A stretch of 13,837 nucleotides of DNA from a bacterium (GCA_017995595.1 JAGOIO010000013.1:1-13837); one strand, 5' to 3'; shown: positions 1 to 8,084, counted from the stretch's first letter. Translations and numbers: made by a program. The notes: a model not told the origin generated them from the letters alone.

Positions 1-13
1 TATATTATTTAAA

Positions 14-2146
14 CTATACAGCTTTAGCTTTTTCTTCTTCGCTAACACCTTTTATAGTCAAATTAACTCTTCCACGTTCATCGATTTTAATAACCTTAAC
101 GATTACTTCATCGCCAACATTTAAGTGTGGTTCAATTGTTTCAATTCTCTCGTTACAAACTTGAGAAATATGAACCATACCATCTTTGCCACCGCCTAAT
201 TCAACGAAAGCACCGATAGGTATAATTCTTACGACTTTACCTTTTATAATCATACCGACTTCAGGTTTGAAAGTGATGTCTTTTATCATCTTCATTGCTA
301 TATCAGCACCTTCTTGGTCGTTAGATGTAATCGTAACAACACCTGAATCTTGAATATCAATTTCAGCACCAGAAGCATCAACAATCGCTCTGATTTGTTT
401 ACCGCCAGGTCCGATAACTGAACCGATATCTTCATTCGCAATCTGCATTGTAAATATTCTTGGTGCATATTGAGACATAGAACCTGGAGCTTGAATAGCT
501 TCTCTCATCTTACCCAAGATAAACAATCTACCTTCTTTAGCTTGCTTTAATGCACGTCTCAAAGTATCATTTGAAATTCCTTTTGCCTTCATATCCATTT
601 GAAGAGCAGTAATAGCTTCATCGTTACCTGTAACTTTAAAGTCCATATCACCTAAGAAGTCTTCAATACCTTGTATATCAGTTAGAACAACGGGTTCATG
701 ACCTTCTTCAGTAATCATACCCATTGCAACTCCGCCAATCATACATTTAACAGGAACACCTGCATTCATCAAAGCCATTGAAGTACCGCAAGTTGATGCC
801 ATTGATGTAGAACCGTTTGATTCCAAGATATCAGAAGTTACTCTAATTGTATATCCAAATTCTTCAAAAGAAGGAAGTGCAGGAATATTAGCTCTTTCTG
901 CCAAATGTCCGTGTCCAACTTCTCTACGTCCAGGACCTCTTAATGGTTTTACTTCACCAACTGAGAATCCGGGGAAGATGTATTTATGCATAAATCTTTT
1001 TTCAGTTTCAGGATCAACACCGTCAAGTTCTTGTTTCATTCCGGGACCTGCTAATGTTGCAACTGACAAAGCTTGAGTTTGTCCTCTTGTAAATACTGCA
1101 GAACCATGAGCTCTAGGGATAACTCCAACTTCACACCAAATAGGTCTGATTTCATCAGGTTTTCTACCATCAGCTCTAACGCCTTCGTTAACAATCATCG
1201 CACGCATAACTTTCTTTTCAGCATACTTAAATTGTTCTGCAACAAAATCAATTCCAGTTTCTTCAATCATTTTTTTGATTGGGTGTTCATCATCTAAAGC
1301 TTCAACTTTTTCTCTTACCAAAGTTTTTGCTTCGTCCAATTTATTTTGTCTGTAAGCTCTGTCAAAATTATGATAAGCATCAAAAATCATATCATAAGCT
1401 GTATCATGAATCATTGTATCTAGTTCAGTAACATCATAAGGATTTGTAAATTCTTCCTTTACGATACCACATTCTTGAGCAAACTTAACTTGAGCTTCAC
1501 ATTGTTTTTTAATTTCGCCTTGAGCAAATTCAACAGCTTCCATAATTTCATCTTCAGTTACAAACTTGCAACCTGCTTCAACCATAATAACTGAATCTGC
1601 AGTACCGGCAACAACGATATCAAGATTTGATTTTGCAGATTGTTGGTGTGTAGGGTTTGCAATCATTTGACCGTCTAGTTTTGAAACTCTAACCGCACCG
1701 ATAGGTCCTTCAAATGGAGCACCTGAAAGCATTAATGCAGCTGAAGCTCCAAGCATTGCCAATGTATCAGGTTGATTTTCTTGGTCATAGCTGAATAATT
1801 GAGCAACAATTTGAACATCATTTCTATATCCCTTAGGGAATAAAGGTCTTATTGGTCTATCAATCAATCGTGATACTAAAATAGCTTTATCACTTGCTTT
1901 TCCCTCTGAACGGTTATATCCTCCGGGGATTCTTCCGATTGATGACATTCTTTCTTCATAATCTATTAATAATGGGAAAAAGTCTATTCCCACTCTTGGT
2001 TCTTTGCTTATTGCAGCGTGTACAAATAGCATTGTATCTCCGCATCTTACTGTAACAGATGCTCTAGCAGAATTTGCATACTTACCGGTTTCTATTTCAA
2101 CAATTTTTCCACCGATTTCAATTTGTGTCTTTTTTGTCTCTACCAT
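14..2146 (-). CDS. pnp: Polynucleotide phosphorylase (PNPase)
   Basis: 3'-to-5' phosphorolytic exoribonuclease: it degrades RNA with phosphate, releasing nucleoside diphosphates, and usually works as a cytoplasmic trimer with RNA-decay partners. The 710 residues match the usual length and have the full domain order: first RNase PH-like core (about 8-145, with RIPGGYNRSEG and SRLIDRPIRPLFP), helical domain (about 150-310), second RNase PH core (about 320-550, with RGPGRREVGHG, SDILESNGSTSMAS and the acidic FLGDMDF stretch), KH domain (about 570-610, GPGG loop near 579-582) and S1 domain (about 635-700). I start at the ATG at 2146 because GGAAAG lies 8 bases upstream; a GTG at 2155 would add three residues but has no site of its own. 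The gene is divergent from the ABC exporter, and no rpsO lies upstream, unlike in many bacteria. The leader carries two inverted repeats that may bear on autoregulation. Identification is certain. Confidence 0.98.
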   Translation of the reverse strand: MVETKKTQIEIGGKIVEIETGKYANSARASVTVRCGDTMLFVHAAISKEPRVGIDFFPLLIDYEERMSSIGRIPGGYNRSEGKASDKAILVSRLIDRPIRPLFPKGYRNDVQIVAQLFSYDQENQPDTLAMLGASAALMLSGAPFEGPIGAVRVSKLDGQMIANPTHQQSAKSNLDIVVAGTADSVIMVEAGCKFVTEDEIMEAVEFAQGEIKKQCEAQVKFAQECGIVKEEFTNPYDVTELDTMIHDTAYDMIFDAYHNFDRAYRQNKLDEAKTLVREKVEALDDEHPIKKMIEETGIDFVAEQFKYAEKKVMRAMIVNEGVRADGRKPDEIRPIWCEVGVIPRAHGSAVFTRGQTQALSVATLAGPGMKQELDGVDPETEKRFMHKYIFPGFSVGEVKPLRGPGRREVGHGHLAERANIPALPSFEEFGYTIRVTSDILESNGSTSMASTCGTSMALMNAGVPVKCMIGGVAMGMITEEGHEPVVLTDIQGIEDFLGDMDFKVTGNDEAITALQMDMKAKGISNDTLRRALKQAKEGRLFILGKMREAIQAPGSMSQYAPRIFTMQIANEDIGSVIGPGGKQIRAIVDASGAEIDIQDSGVVTITSNDQEGADIAMKMIKDITFKPEVGMIIKGKVVRIIPIGAFVELGGGKDGMVHISQVCNERIETIEPHLNVGDEVIVKVIKIDERGRVNLTIKGVSEEEKAKAV

Positions 2147-2160
2147 TTCTTTCACTTTCC

Positions 2161-2177
2161 AACGTAACTCTTACGTT
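2161..2177 (-). promoter_or_regulatory. Short hairpin just upstream of the pnp ribosome binding site
   Basis: AACGTAA and TTACGTT form a perfect 7-bp inverted repeat around a 3-base loop. On the pnp strand it ends directly against the GGAAAG ribosome binding site, so it would fold in the 5' leader of the mRNA. In Escherichia coli, PNPase represses its own message through a structured leader cut by RNase III; a similar role here is inference from position only. Confidence 0.5.
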
Positions 2178-2181
2178 TTTC

Positions 2182-2213
2182 ATTTTGTTATACACTTCGT
2201 TTTATAACAAAAT
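2182..2213 (-). repeat. Perfect 11-bp inverted repeat in the pnp promoter/leader
   Basis: ATTTTGTTATA (2182-2192) and TATAACAAAAT (2203-2213) are perfect inverted copies separated by 10 bases. The distal arm touches a TATAAT box for pnp (2212-2217, minus strand). If that box is used, transcription starts inside the repeat, which would then suit a repressor operator; if a promoter further upstream is used, it is a leader hairpin. The sequence does not decide between these. Confidence 0.5.
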
Positions 2214-2217
2214 TATA
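2212..2217 (-). promoter_or_regulatory. Candidate -10 box for pnp
   Basis: Perfect TATAAT on the minus strand, 66 bases upstream of the pnp ATG. No good -35 hexamer is visible at 16-18 bases, so the promoter is only partly supported. It overlaps the end of the 11-bp inverted repeat. Confidence 0.35.
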
Positions 2218-2242
2218 CTTCAAACATACAAATTGTGGAAAT

Positions 2243-2270
2243 TTGTTTTTTTTTATGTAAACATGATACT
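2243..2270 (+). promoter_or_regulatory. Candidate promoter of the ABC exporter gene
   Basis: TTGTTT (2243-2248) and GATACT (2265-2270) are spaced by 16 bases and lie about 33 bases before the exporter ATG, in the divergent gap with pnp. Both hexamers are imperfect, and AT-rich sequence produces such matches easily. Confidence 0.3.
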
Positions 2271-2302
2271 TGTCATTAGAATAATAAAGAGATATTAAAA
2301 AT

Positions 2303-4147
2303 ATGGATACACAAAACTCGATGAAACTACAAAATACAATGTCCAAAGATGCCTTTAAATACGGATATTTATTAAAACGAATTTACCCATACATAAAAAA
2401 AGTTTTATTCAGAGCTGTTTTAGGAATTATTGTTGCAATTCCACTTGGACTTTTAGACGGTATCACAGCAATAGCACTAAAACCTTACTTGGATTATGTT
2501 GTAAACGGGACAGCAACTGCAACTTTTACGTTTTACCATTGGACATTCCACACCAGACAATTCTGGGAAATCTTAATTCCACCTGCAATTGTACTATTTG
2601 CAGTGTTCCAAGGTGGACTTAAATACTTAAACAATTATTTGACAGATTGGACAGGTATGAAGGTTGCAAACAGTCTTAAAATAGACTTATTTAAAAAGTT
2701 AACTTCACTTGATTCAAGATTTTATGACGTAAATACATCAGGAATCGTACTTACAAGATTTTTATCAGACCCTGATACCGCATCTCGAAGCATTATTGAC
2801 AATGTTAAAACTTTTATTTCAACGATATTCGGAATTTTGGGACTTGTTGGAGTGTTAATGTACACAGCTTGGAAACTTGCAATAATTGGAGTTACAGTTC
2901 TTGGAATTGCAATGTTACCCGTTGCGTTTATTAGAAAAAAAATCAAATCAGTATCTAATGCAACTATGGTTGTTGGCGGAGGTATGACAACTAACTTTAA
3001 CGAAACCTTCTCCGGAAATAAAATTGTTACAGCTTACGGATTAAAAAAAGATAGAGATAAACTTTTTGAAGACCAGATTCATGAACAATTTAACCTCGCT
3101 ATGTCTTTAACTAAACGTGTAGGCTGGCTTTCACCTATTATGTACTTGATAGCCTCTATCGGCATAGCACTTGTAATGGCTTACGGAAATCACCTTATCG
3201 TTTCAGGTGAACTTACTAGCGGTAGTTTCGCAGCTTTTGTAACATCTCTTTTACTATTATACAAACCTGTTAAAGGTTTGGGACAAACTCTTACAAACTT
3301 ACAAAATACGTTCGTTGCTATGAGCAGAACTTTTGAACTTTTTGACTTAGTTCCTGAAATTAAACAAAAGCCTGATGCTATAGAATTAAAAGCTGTTAAT
3401 AACGGTATTGATTTTAAAAATGTATGTTTTGAATATGAAAAAAATTCTCCTGTACTAAAAAATATAAATCTCTCTGTTAAAAAAGGAGAAATGCTTGCAC
3501 TTGTTGGTAATTCAGGTGGTGGAAAAAGCACTTTCGTAAATCTTATTCCAAGATTTTATGATGTAAATTCAGGTTCTATAGAAATAGACGGAATAGATAT
3601 TAGAGATTTTAATATAGAATCTTTGAGAAAAAATATTTCTTTCGTTTTTCAAGACAACTTCTTATTCTCTGGAACTATTAGAGAAAATTTGCTTATGGGA
3701 AATAAAAATGCAACAGAAGATGAGATTAACAATGCTATAAAAATGGCACACCTTGACGACTTTATTGATACGCTTGAAAAAGGTCTGGATACACCACTTG
3801 GCGAAAGAGGAACAACACTTTCAGGCGGTCAAAGACAGCGTGTTGCGATTGCAAGAGCTATGCTTAGAAACGCTCCTATTGTCGTACTTGATGAAGCAAC
3901 ATCAGCTTTAGATAATCAATCTGAAGCCATAGTTCAAAAAGCACTTGATAACTTGATGAAAAGCAAAACGGTCTTTGTTATAGCTCACCGTTTATCAACT
4001 ATCAAAAATGCAGATAGAATTGCAGTTATCAATGAAGGTGAACTCGCTGAAATAGGAACTCATGATGAATTAATGCAAGTTAATGAAGGAATTTATAAAC
4101 ACCTTTACGAAATGCAATTTGCAAAAACAGAAGAAATTCCTGCTTAA
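2303..4147 (+). CDS. MsbA-type ABC exporter, fused membrane and ATPase domains
   Basis: Half-transporter of the bacterial multidrug/lipid exporter class, expected to act as a homodimer in the inner membrane. Residues about 34-325 hold six hydrophobic segments (about 34-62, 90-110, 170-189, 191-210, 278-300, 307-325). The C-terminal ATPase is complete: Walker A GNSGGGKST (402-410), a Q-loop in FVFQDNF, signature LSGGQ (506-510), Walker B IVVLDE (526-531) with its catalytic Glu, and H-loop His562. The 614 residues are slightly longer than E. coli MsbA because of a polar N-terminal extension. ATG 2303 has only a weak AAAGAG 11 bases upstream; ATGs at codons 7 and 13 have no better site. The family exports lipid A, lipid-linked sugars or drugs. 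MsbA-like is the best label, but no neighbouring envelope gene fixes the substrate. The gene appears monocistronic and ends at a strong terminator. Confidence 0.93.
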   Translation: MDTQNSMKLQNTMSKDAFKYGYLLKRIYPYIKKVLFRAVLGIIVAIPLGLLDGITAIALKPYLDYVVNGTATATFTFYHWTFHTRQFWEILIPPAIVLFAVFQGGLKYLNNYLTDWTGMKVANSLKIDLFKKLTSLDSRFYDVNTSGIVLTRFLSDPDTASRSIIDNVKTFISTIFGILGLVGVLMYTAWKLAIIGVTVLGIAMLPVAFIRKKIKSVSNATMVVGGGMTTNFNETFSGNKIVTAYGLKKDRDKLFEDQIHEQFNLAMSLTKRVGWLSPIMYLIASIGIALVMAYGNHLIVSGELTSGSFAAFVTSLLLLYKPVKGLGQTLTNLQNTFVAMSRTFELFDLVPEIKQKPDAIELKAVNNGIDFKNVCFEYEKNSPVLKNINLSVKKGEMLALVGNSGGGKSTFVNLIPRFYDVNSGSIEIDGIDIRDFNIESLRKNISFVFQDNFLFSGTIRENLLMGNKNATEDEINNAIKMAHLDDFIDTLEKGLDTPLGERGTTLSGGQRQRVAIARAMLRNAPIVVLDEATSALDNQSEAIVQKALDNLMKSKTVFVIAHRLSTIKNADRIAVINEGELAEIGTHDELMQVNEGIYKHLYEMQFAKTEEIPA

Positions 4148-4172
4148 AAAAGGTAATTATAATAATTTATAC

Positions 4173-4215
4173 AAACAAAAACGCCGTGATTTAATAAATC
4201 ACGGTGTTTTTGTTT
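4173..4215. terminator. Bidirectional intrinsic terminator between converging genes
   Basis: Two 21-base arms (4173-4193 and 4195-4215) pair throughout with a single G-T wobble. The GC core is CGCCGTGAT, flanked by A-rich and T-rich runs so that either strand yields a hairpin followed by U's. It lies 26 bases after the exporter stop and 25 bases after the stop of the small minus-strand ORF, so it serves both. Confidence 0.88.
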
Positions 4216-4239
4216 ATCCCTGAACCCATATTTATATTT

Positions 4240-4428
4240 TTATCTCAATAAATCTCTAATTGACCATTTCTTCGGTGCTTCTTCATTGTGGAATTTAACC
4301 AGATTTCTATATATCGGATTTGTCTGATGTGCATATTCAAAATGCTTTGTCTCTACTTCGACTTTTTCTTCAAGCATTTCTTCTGTCTTTTCTAATACTC
4401 TTAATTTTAAAAATTGTTCTTCATTCAT
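4240..4428 (-). CDS. Small hypothetical protein, 62 residues
   Basis: I do not recognise this protein. It is charged and has no membrane segment or signal peptide. An acidic, probably helical N-terminal half (KTEEMLEEKVEVE) is followed by HFEYAHQTNPIYRN and a basic C-terminus ending KKWSIRDLLR. Support for a real gene: it fills the space between the exporter terminator and the next promoter region, its stop lies 25 bases from a terminator that works on its strand, and its composition looks like protein rather than shadow translation. Against: no convincing ribosome binding site precedes the ATG (the nearest AAGAG is more than 20 bases away). It is divergent from the 31-residue-repeat gene. 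No function can be given. Confidence 0.5.
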   Translation of the reverse strand: MNEEQFLKLRVLEKTEEMLEEKVEVETKHFEYAHQTNPIYRNLVKFHNEEAPKKWSIRDLLR

Positions 4429-4493
4429 ATTTTTATTTTACCATAATTATCTCTTACTCTTATATAAAGTATTTCAAAAAATCAAAATTGCAG

Positions 4494-4564
4494 AGTATAT
4501 ACTTTTTGTAATATTTCGTTACAAAACAAGCAAATCATGCAATTTCATCATCAGTATATACTTT
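4494..4564. repeat. Pair of 12-base direct repeats upstream of the repeat-protein gene
   Basis: AGTATATACTTT occurs at 4494-4505 and again at 4553-4564, 59 bases apart (close to six helical turns). Each copy contains the palindrome GTATATAC. The downstream copy ends 29 bases before the ATG at 4594, where a -10 region would be expected, so the pair could be promoter parts or regulator sites. AT-rich composition raises the chance of coincidence. Confidence 0.4.
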
Positions 4565-4593
4565 ATATATACATAAGAAGAAAGAGGCAATAC

Positions 4594-6213
4594 ATGTTAT
4601 TATTCGATTTATATCTTAAAAATTTGAATAAAACAAACGCTACAGAAGTTGGTTCTGACCAACGAACTTCTTATGTTGAGAAAAAAGAAACAGAAGCATC
4701 AACAAACCCAATTCTTGGAAAACGCATTGAAACAACACAAACATTGGATAAAAATGGTAACGTAAAATTAGCATCAGCACCTGCAAAAGCAACAGAAAAA
4801 ACAGGTCTTGAAGTTGAAGGTGCAAAAAAAGAATACGTAAAAGTTGATGTTGCCAATTTACCTAAAAAAAATGTATTTTATAATACATTGGAACAATATC
4901 ACCCTGGCTTTAAAAAAGCATCAGCAGAAGAAAAGAAAGAAGTTTTTGTTGAATACTTAAAACACGTTGATCCAAGCCAAAGAAAAGAAGTTATAAGCAA
5001 ATTGCACGAAAATGGTTATTTTGCAGAAGTTGACCAAATGATGGTTGATTGCAACAAAGAACTTGGTGCAGATGCAATAGACACAAACCATGTAGCATTG
5101 ACAGAACACCAAAACAAAGCAATTAAACATTATGAACAAAACTTAGTAGCAAAAAATTACACAAAAGCTCAAGGTCAATATCAAAATACAATTTTAAAAG
5201 ACATTTATAAAAATGCAGATAAAGATGCAAAACTTGTAGCTGCAGAAAACACATACAATGTAGATAAAAAATACCAAGTTGAATCTGCAAGAATAACAGC
5301 AAAACAAGGAGACCAAGATGTAGCCGTTGCAGGTGCAGGAGTTACATATAAATTTGCAAAAGAAAATCAAGTTGAGGCAGTAAAGCTTTACAGAGCATTA
5401 AACTTGGAAAAAGTTGACTTAAAAATTGCAACTAACGAAGGCAAATACGATAAAGACAACCAAAAAGCAATTTATAAAAGTTTAATGGGTTCAAAATATG
5501 AATCAGTTTTAAAAACTGCAGCAAACGGTATTTACACACTTGACAAAGATAATCAAACTGATGCAGTAAAAATGACACTTGAAACAGGCAACAAAGATGC
5601 AATAAAACTTGCAAAAGAAAATATTGAAAAATACGATACAAAAAACAGAGAAGAAATTTCAAATACAATAAAAAATTACAAACCGGAAGAACAAACAAAA
5701 ACAACAGCAAGTAACAATTCAAACACTCAATCAACAACAGTTGCACAAAAAGAAGAAACAAAAGTTGCAACAGCAACAACTACTCAAGCAAAATCAAAAA
5801 CTTCTGAAGTTGAAACAAAGCTTGCAGAAATAAAATCTCAACCTGCACAAGTTCAAGAACAAGCAATTATGAATTTGTTAAACACTTCAAATGAACACGA
5901 TAGAAAAGCAATTTTATTAACACTTTCTCCAGAAGAGGCTATTCATTGTATTAACAATATCAAAAACCCGACATCAGAAGAAGTTGAATTAGGAATGACT
6001 CTTGCAAGTAAATTATCACAAAAGAATAAAAAAGCACTTGTAATAAATATTTCAAAACAACACTCTGATAATGTTTTAGCTTCATTGTTATCAAAGAGTG
6101 ATTCAGATATACAAGAAACATTCTTTAATACTTACGGAAAACAAACAAGTGTACTTCAATATATGGATAAAAAACAAATATCTTCAAAATTAGCAAGTCA
6201 ACTTAACGCATAA
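4594..6213 (+). CDS. Unrecognised protein with strict 31-residue tandem repeats
   Basis: 539 residues matching no family I know. No signal peptide or membrane segment is visible. Layout: polar T/K/E-rich N-terminus (1-85), helical region (about 90-185), tandem repeats (about 190-360), a T/S/N/Q-rich low-complexity linker (about 362-403) and a helical C-terminal domain (about 405-539). The repeats are exact in phase: Gln197, 228, 259, 290 and 321, then Arg352, are each 31 residues apart in contexts such as YKFAKENQVEAVKL, DKDNQKAIYKS and LDKDNQTDAVKM. A 31-residue period suggests paired helices stacked into a solenoid, possibly a binding scaffold; that is inference. The start is ATG 4594, with AAGAGG six bases upstream. 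An in-frame ATG at 4537 would add 19 residues but has no binding site and reads through promoter-like AT sequence. The coding strand is strongly A-rich. A two-way terminator follows at once. Confidence 0.85.
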   Translation: MLLFDLYLKNLNKTNATEVGSDQRTSYVEKKETEASTNPILGKRIETTQTLDKNGNVKLASAPAKATEKTGLEVEGAKKEYVKVDVANLPKKNVFYNTLEQYHPGFKKASAEEKKEVFVEYLKHVDPSQRKEVISKLHENGYFAEVDQMMVDCNKELGADAIDTNHVALTEHQNKAIKHYEQNLVAKNYTKAQGQYQNTILKDIYKNADKDAKLVAAENTYNVDKKYQVESARITAKQGDQDVAVAGAGVTYKFAKENQVEAVKLYRALNLEKVDLKIATNEGKYDKDNQKAIYKSLMGSKYESVLKTAANGIYTLDKDNQTDAVKMTLETGNKDAIKLAKENIEKYDTKNREEISNTIKNYKPEEQTKTTASNNSNTQSTTVAQKEETKVATATTTQAKSKTSEVETKLAEIKSQPAQVQEQAIMNLLNTSNEHDRKAILLTLSPEEAIHCINNIKNPTSEEVELGMTLASKLSQKNKKALVINISKQHSDNVLASLLSKSDSDIQETFFNTYGKQTSVLQYMDKKQISSKLASQLNA

Positions 6214-6249
6214 AAAAGTAAGCACCGATAAAATCAATGCTTACTTTTT
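6213..6249. terminator. Bidirectional intrinsic terminator between converging genes
   Basis: AAAAAGTAAGCA (6213-6224) and TGCTTACTTTTT (6238-6249) are perfect 12-bp inverted arms around a 13-base loop, with an A run on one side and a T run on the other. It lies between the 3' ends of the repeat-protein gene (its first base is the last base of that stop codon) and the PFP gene. Confidence 0.85.
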
Positions 6250-6262
6250 ATTTTAAATTAAC

Positions 6263-7945
6263 CTAAACACTTGCTAGAACTTTAGATTGTTCAAGCTGAA
6301 GAGTTACAGTAGTGATATCACAAACAGAACTTGGTCCAAAGTACTGAATAGCACCAGGAAATTTATATCTGTCATTCATAGCCCAATCTTCTCTGTTATC
6401 TTCAAGTTGTTTGAATACAGGTCCATCAAGTTCAACAAGAGCTTTTTGAATAACCGGTTTCATAGCACCGTTACGTTTTTCCATATTCATCATCATAGTA
6501 ATAGGAACACCGCCTGCAAGCCATTCTGTAGCAGGTTTTGTAAGGTTTTTAATTGATGATAAATAACCTGTCAAGCCAAAACTGATTAAAGCAAAAGCAT
6601 TATAGCCTAAAGAATAACAATAATCAGCATCAAAGTTTGAAGGGAAAGCACATCTGCCTTCATATCCGAAGAAGTGAGCTTGTGTTGAGAATTTACCAAC
6701 ATATTCACCTTGTTCCTTCATATTTGAAAGTCTTGCCTTTAACATTTCAATTAAAAGCTTTTCTGTTTCAATTTTAGAAACTTGAACATTACCGTGAGGG
6801 TCTCTGTCCATCAATAATTGAGCTTTAATCAAAGCAGGTAATGAATTATAAACTTTAGCATTTTCTGGTTTTAATCTGCTTTCAACAAGTTCGAATTTTT
6901 CGTGAGAAGATGTTGCATTAGTAAATGCTGTATCATTTTCTAATTCACTCATCAAATCATTTAAGTTAGCAATCATAGTCTTCATTTCAGGAATAAATTC
7001 AATTAAACCTTCAGGAATAATTGCAACACCGAAATTTTTACCGTTTTCAGCACGCTTTGCAATAATATTTGCCATATCTGTTACAATTGAATCAAGAGAA
7101 AGTTTTCTTTGTTCAACTTCTTCAGAAATAAGTGTAATATTTGGTTGAGTTTGCAAAGAAGCTTCAAGAGCAACATGAGAAGCACTTCTTCCCATAATTT
7201 TTACGAAGTGCCAATATTTTTTAGCTGAATTAGCATCTCTTTGGATATTTCCGATTAATTCACCATAAGTTTTTGTTGCAGTATCAAAACCAAATGAAAT
7301 TTCGATTTGGTCATTTTTCAAATCGCCGTCGATTGTTTTCGGACAACCGATAACTTGAATACCTGCATTATTTTTAACAAACCATTCAGCAAGCATAGCT
7401 GCGTTTGTATTAGAATCATCACCGCCGATGATTACAACAGCAGAAATACCAAGCTTTTTACAAACAGCAAGTGCTTTTTGGAATTGTTCTTCAGTTTCAA
7501 GTTTAGTTCTTCCTGAACCGATTATATCAAAACCGCCTGTATTTCTGTAAGCGTCCATAAATTCATCAGTAAATTCAACATATTTACCATCAATAATACC
7601 TGAAGGTCCACCCAAAAATCCATACAACTTGTTTTGTGAATTTGTTTGCTTCAAAGCATCATAAAGTCCTGCAATAACATTGTGTCCTCCTGGAGCTTGT
7701 CCGCCTGAAAGGATTACACCAACATTTCTTTTTTCAAAATCTTTATTTGAAGAACCTGAATTAAATTTTACAACAGGCATGCCGTATGTATTTGAAAACA
7801 ATTTTTTAATTTGTTCTGGGTCTCTAACTGATTGAGTTTTTTCGCCTTCTTCTAATACTATTGAAGAAAGTCCGCCCTGTAATGATTGAGGGAGTTTTGG
7901 TTGATACTTTAATCTTTCGATTTGTAATGGTGAAAGTTCTGACAT
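6263..7945 (-). CDS. pfp: Pyrophosphate--fructose 6-phosphate 1-phosphotransferase (PPi-PFK)
   Basis: Phosphorylates fructose 6-phosphate with pyrophosphate instead of ATP, reversibly, so it can serve both glycolysis and gluconeogenesis in the cytoplasm. The 560 residues fit the long PFP class rather than ATP-PfkA (about 320). Visible motifs: phosphate-binding GGQAPGG (81-87); GGDDSNT (174-180), whose second Asp marks PPi rather than ATP use; PKTIDGDLK (202-210) with the catalytic Asp and the PPi-associated Lys; MGRSASHVALEASLQT (251-266); PEGLIE (311-316); and FFGYEGR (425-431) for the sugar phosphate. The start is ATG 7945, with AAGGAAG about 6 bases upstream. It appears monocistronic, between the terminators at 6213-6249 and 8085-8119. 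PPi use points to an energy-sparing, fermentative metabolism; the ROK kinase further along could supply glucose 6-phosphate upstream of this step. Confidence 0.95.
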   Translation of the reverse strand: MSELSPLQIERLKYQPKLPQSLQGGLSSIVLEEGEKTQSVRDPEQIKKLFSNTYGMPVVKFNSGSSNKDFEKRNVGVILSGGQAPGGHNVIAGLYDALKQTNSQNKLYGFLGGPSGIIDGKYVEFTDEFMDAYRNTGGFDIIGSGRTKLETEEQFQKALAVCKKLGISAVVIIGGDDSNTNAAMLAEWFVKNNAGIQVIGCPKTIDGDLKNDQIEISFGFDTATKTYGELIGNIQRDANSAKKYWHFVKIMGRSASHVALEASLQTQPNITLISEEVEQRKLSLDSIVTDMANIIAKRAENGKNFGVAIIPEGLIEFIPEMKTMIANLNDLMSELENDTAFTNATSSHEKFELVESRLKPENAKVYNSLPALIKAQLLMDRDPHGNVQVSKIETEKLLIEMLKARLSNMKEQGEYVGKFSTQAHFFGYEGRCAFPSNFDADYCYSLGYNAFALISFGLTGYLSSIKNLTKPATEWLAGGVPITMMMNMEKRNGAMKPVIQKALVELDGPVFKQLEDNREDWAMNDRYKFPGAIQYFGPSSVCDITTVTLQLEQSKVLASV

Positions 7946-7970
7946 ATACTCTTCCTTTATATTTCTTGTG

Positions 7971-7985
7971 GGTACAAAATGTACC
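7971..7985 (-). promoter_or_regulatory. Inverted repeat in the pfp leader
   Basis: GGTACA and TGTACC are perfect 6-bp inverted arms around AAA. The element lies about 10 bases upstream of the pfp ribosome binding site and downstream of the candidate -10 box, so it would be either a small hairpin in the mRNA leader or an operator within the early transcribed region. Confidence 0.35.
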
Positions 7986-8035
7986 GCCTACTACTAAACG
8001 AAGTTAAAAATGCTACAAAGCACTATTTTGCCAAC

Positions 8036-8041
8036 ATTATA
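8036..8041 (-). promoter_or_regulatory. Candidate -10 box for pfp
   Basis: Perfect TATAAT on the minus strand, 91 bases upstream of the pfp ATG and just downstream of the HEAT-gene terminator. No convincing -35 hexamer stands at 16-18 bases. Confidence 0.35.
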
Positions 8042-8084
8042 CAACAAACATTCTTTTTCTTAAAGAAGCAAAAAAAAGAGTAAC

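Noticed and set aside
4537..4593. Upstream ATG for the 31-residue-repeat protein
   Set aside because: The 19 added residues (rich in Y, I, H and R) come from promoter-like AT sequence. The ATG at 4594 has AAGAGG six bases upstream.
5182..5680. 93-base periodicity considered as a DNA-level repeat or CRISPR-like array
   Set aside because: The copies share protein anchors, not nucleotide identity, and lie wholly within one open frame, so the repeat is a protein feature.
5432..5779. Minus-strand ORF rich in Leu, Cys and Phe inside the repeat-protein gene
   Set aside because: Its composition is what antisense reading of an A-rich K/N/Q/T-rich gene gives. It has no binding site or family resemblance.
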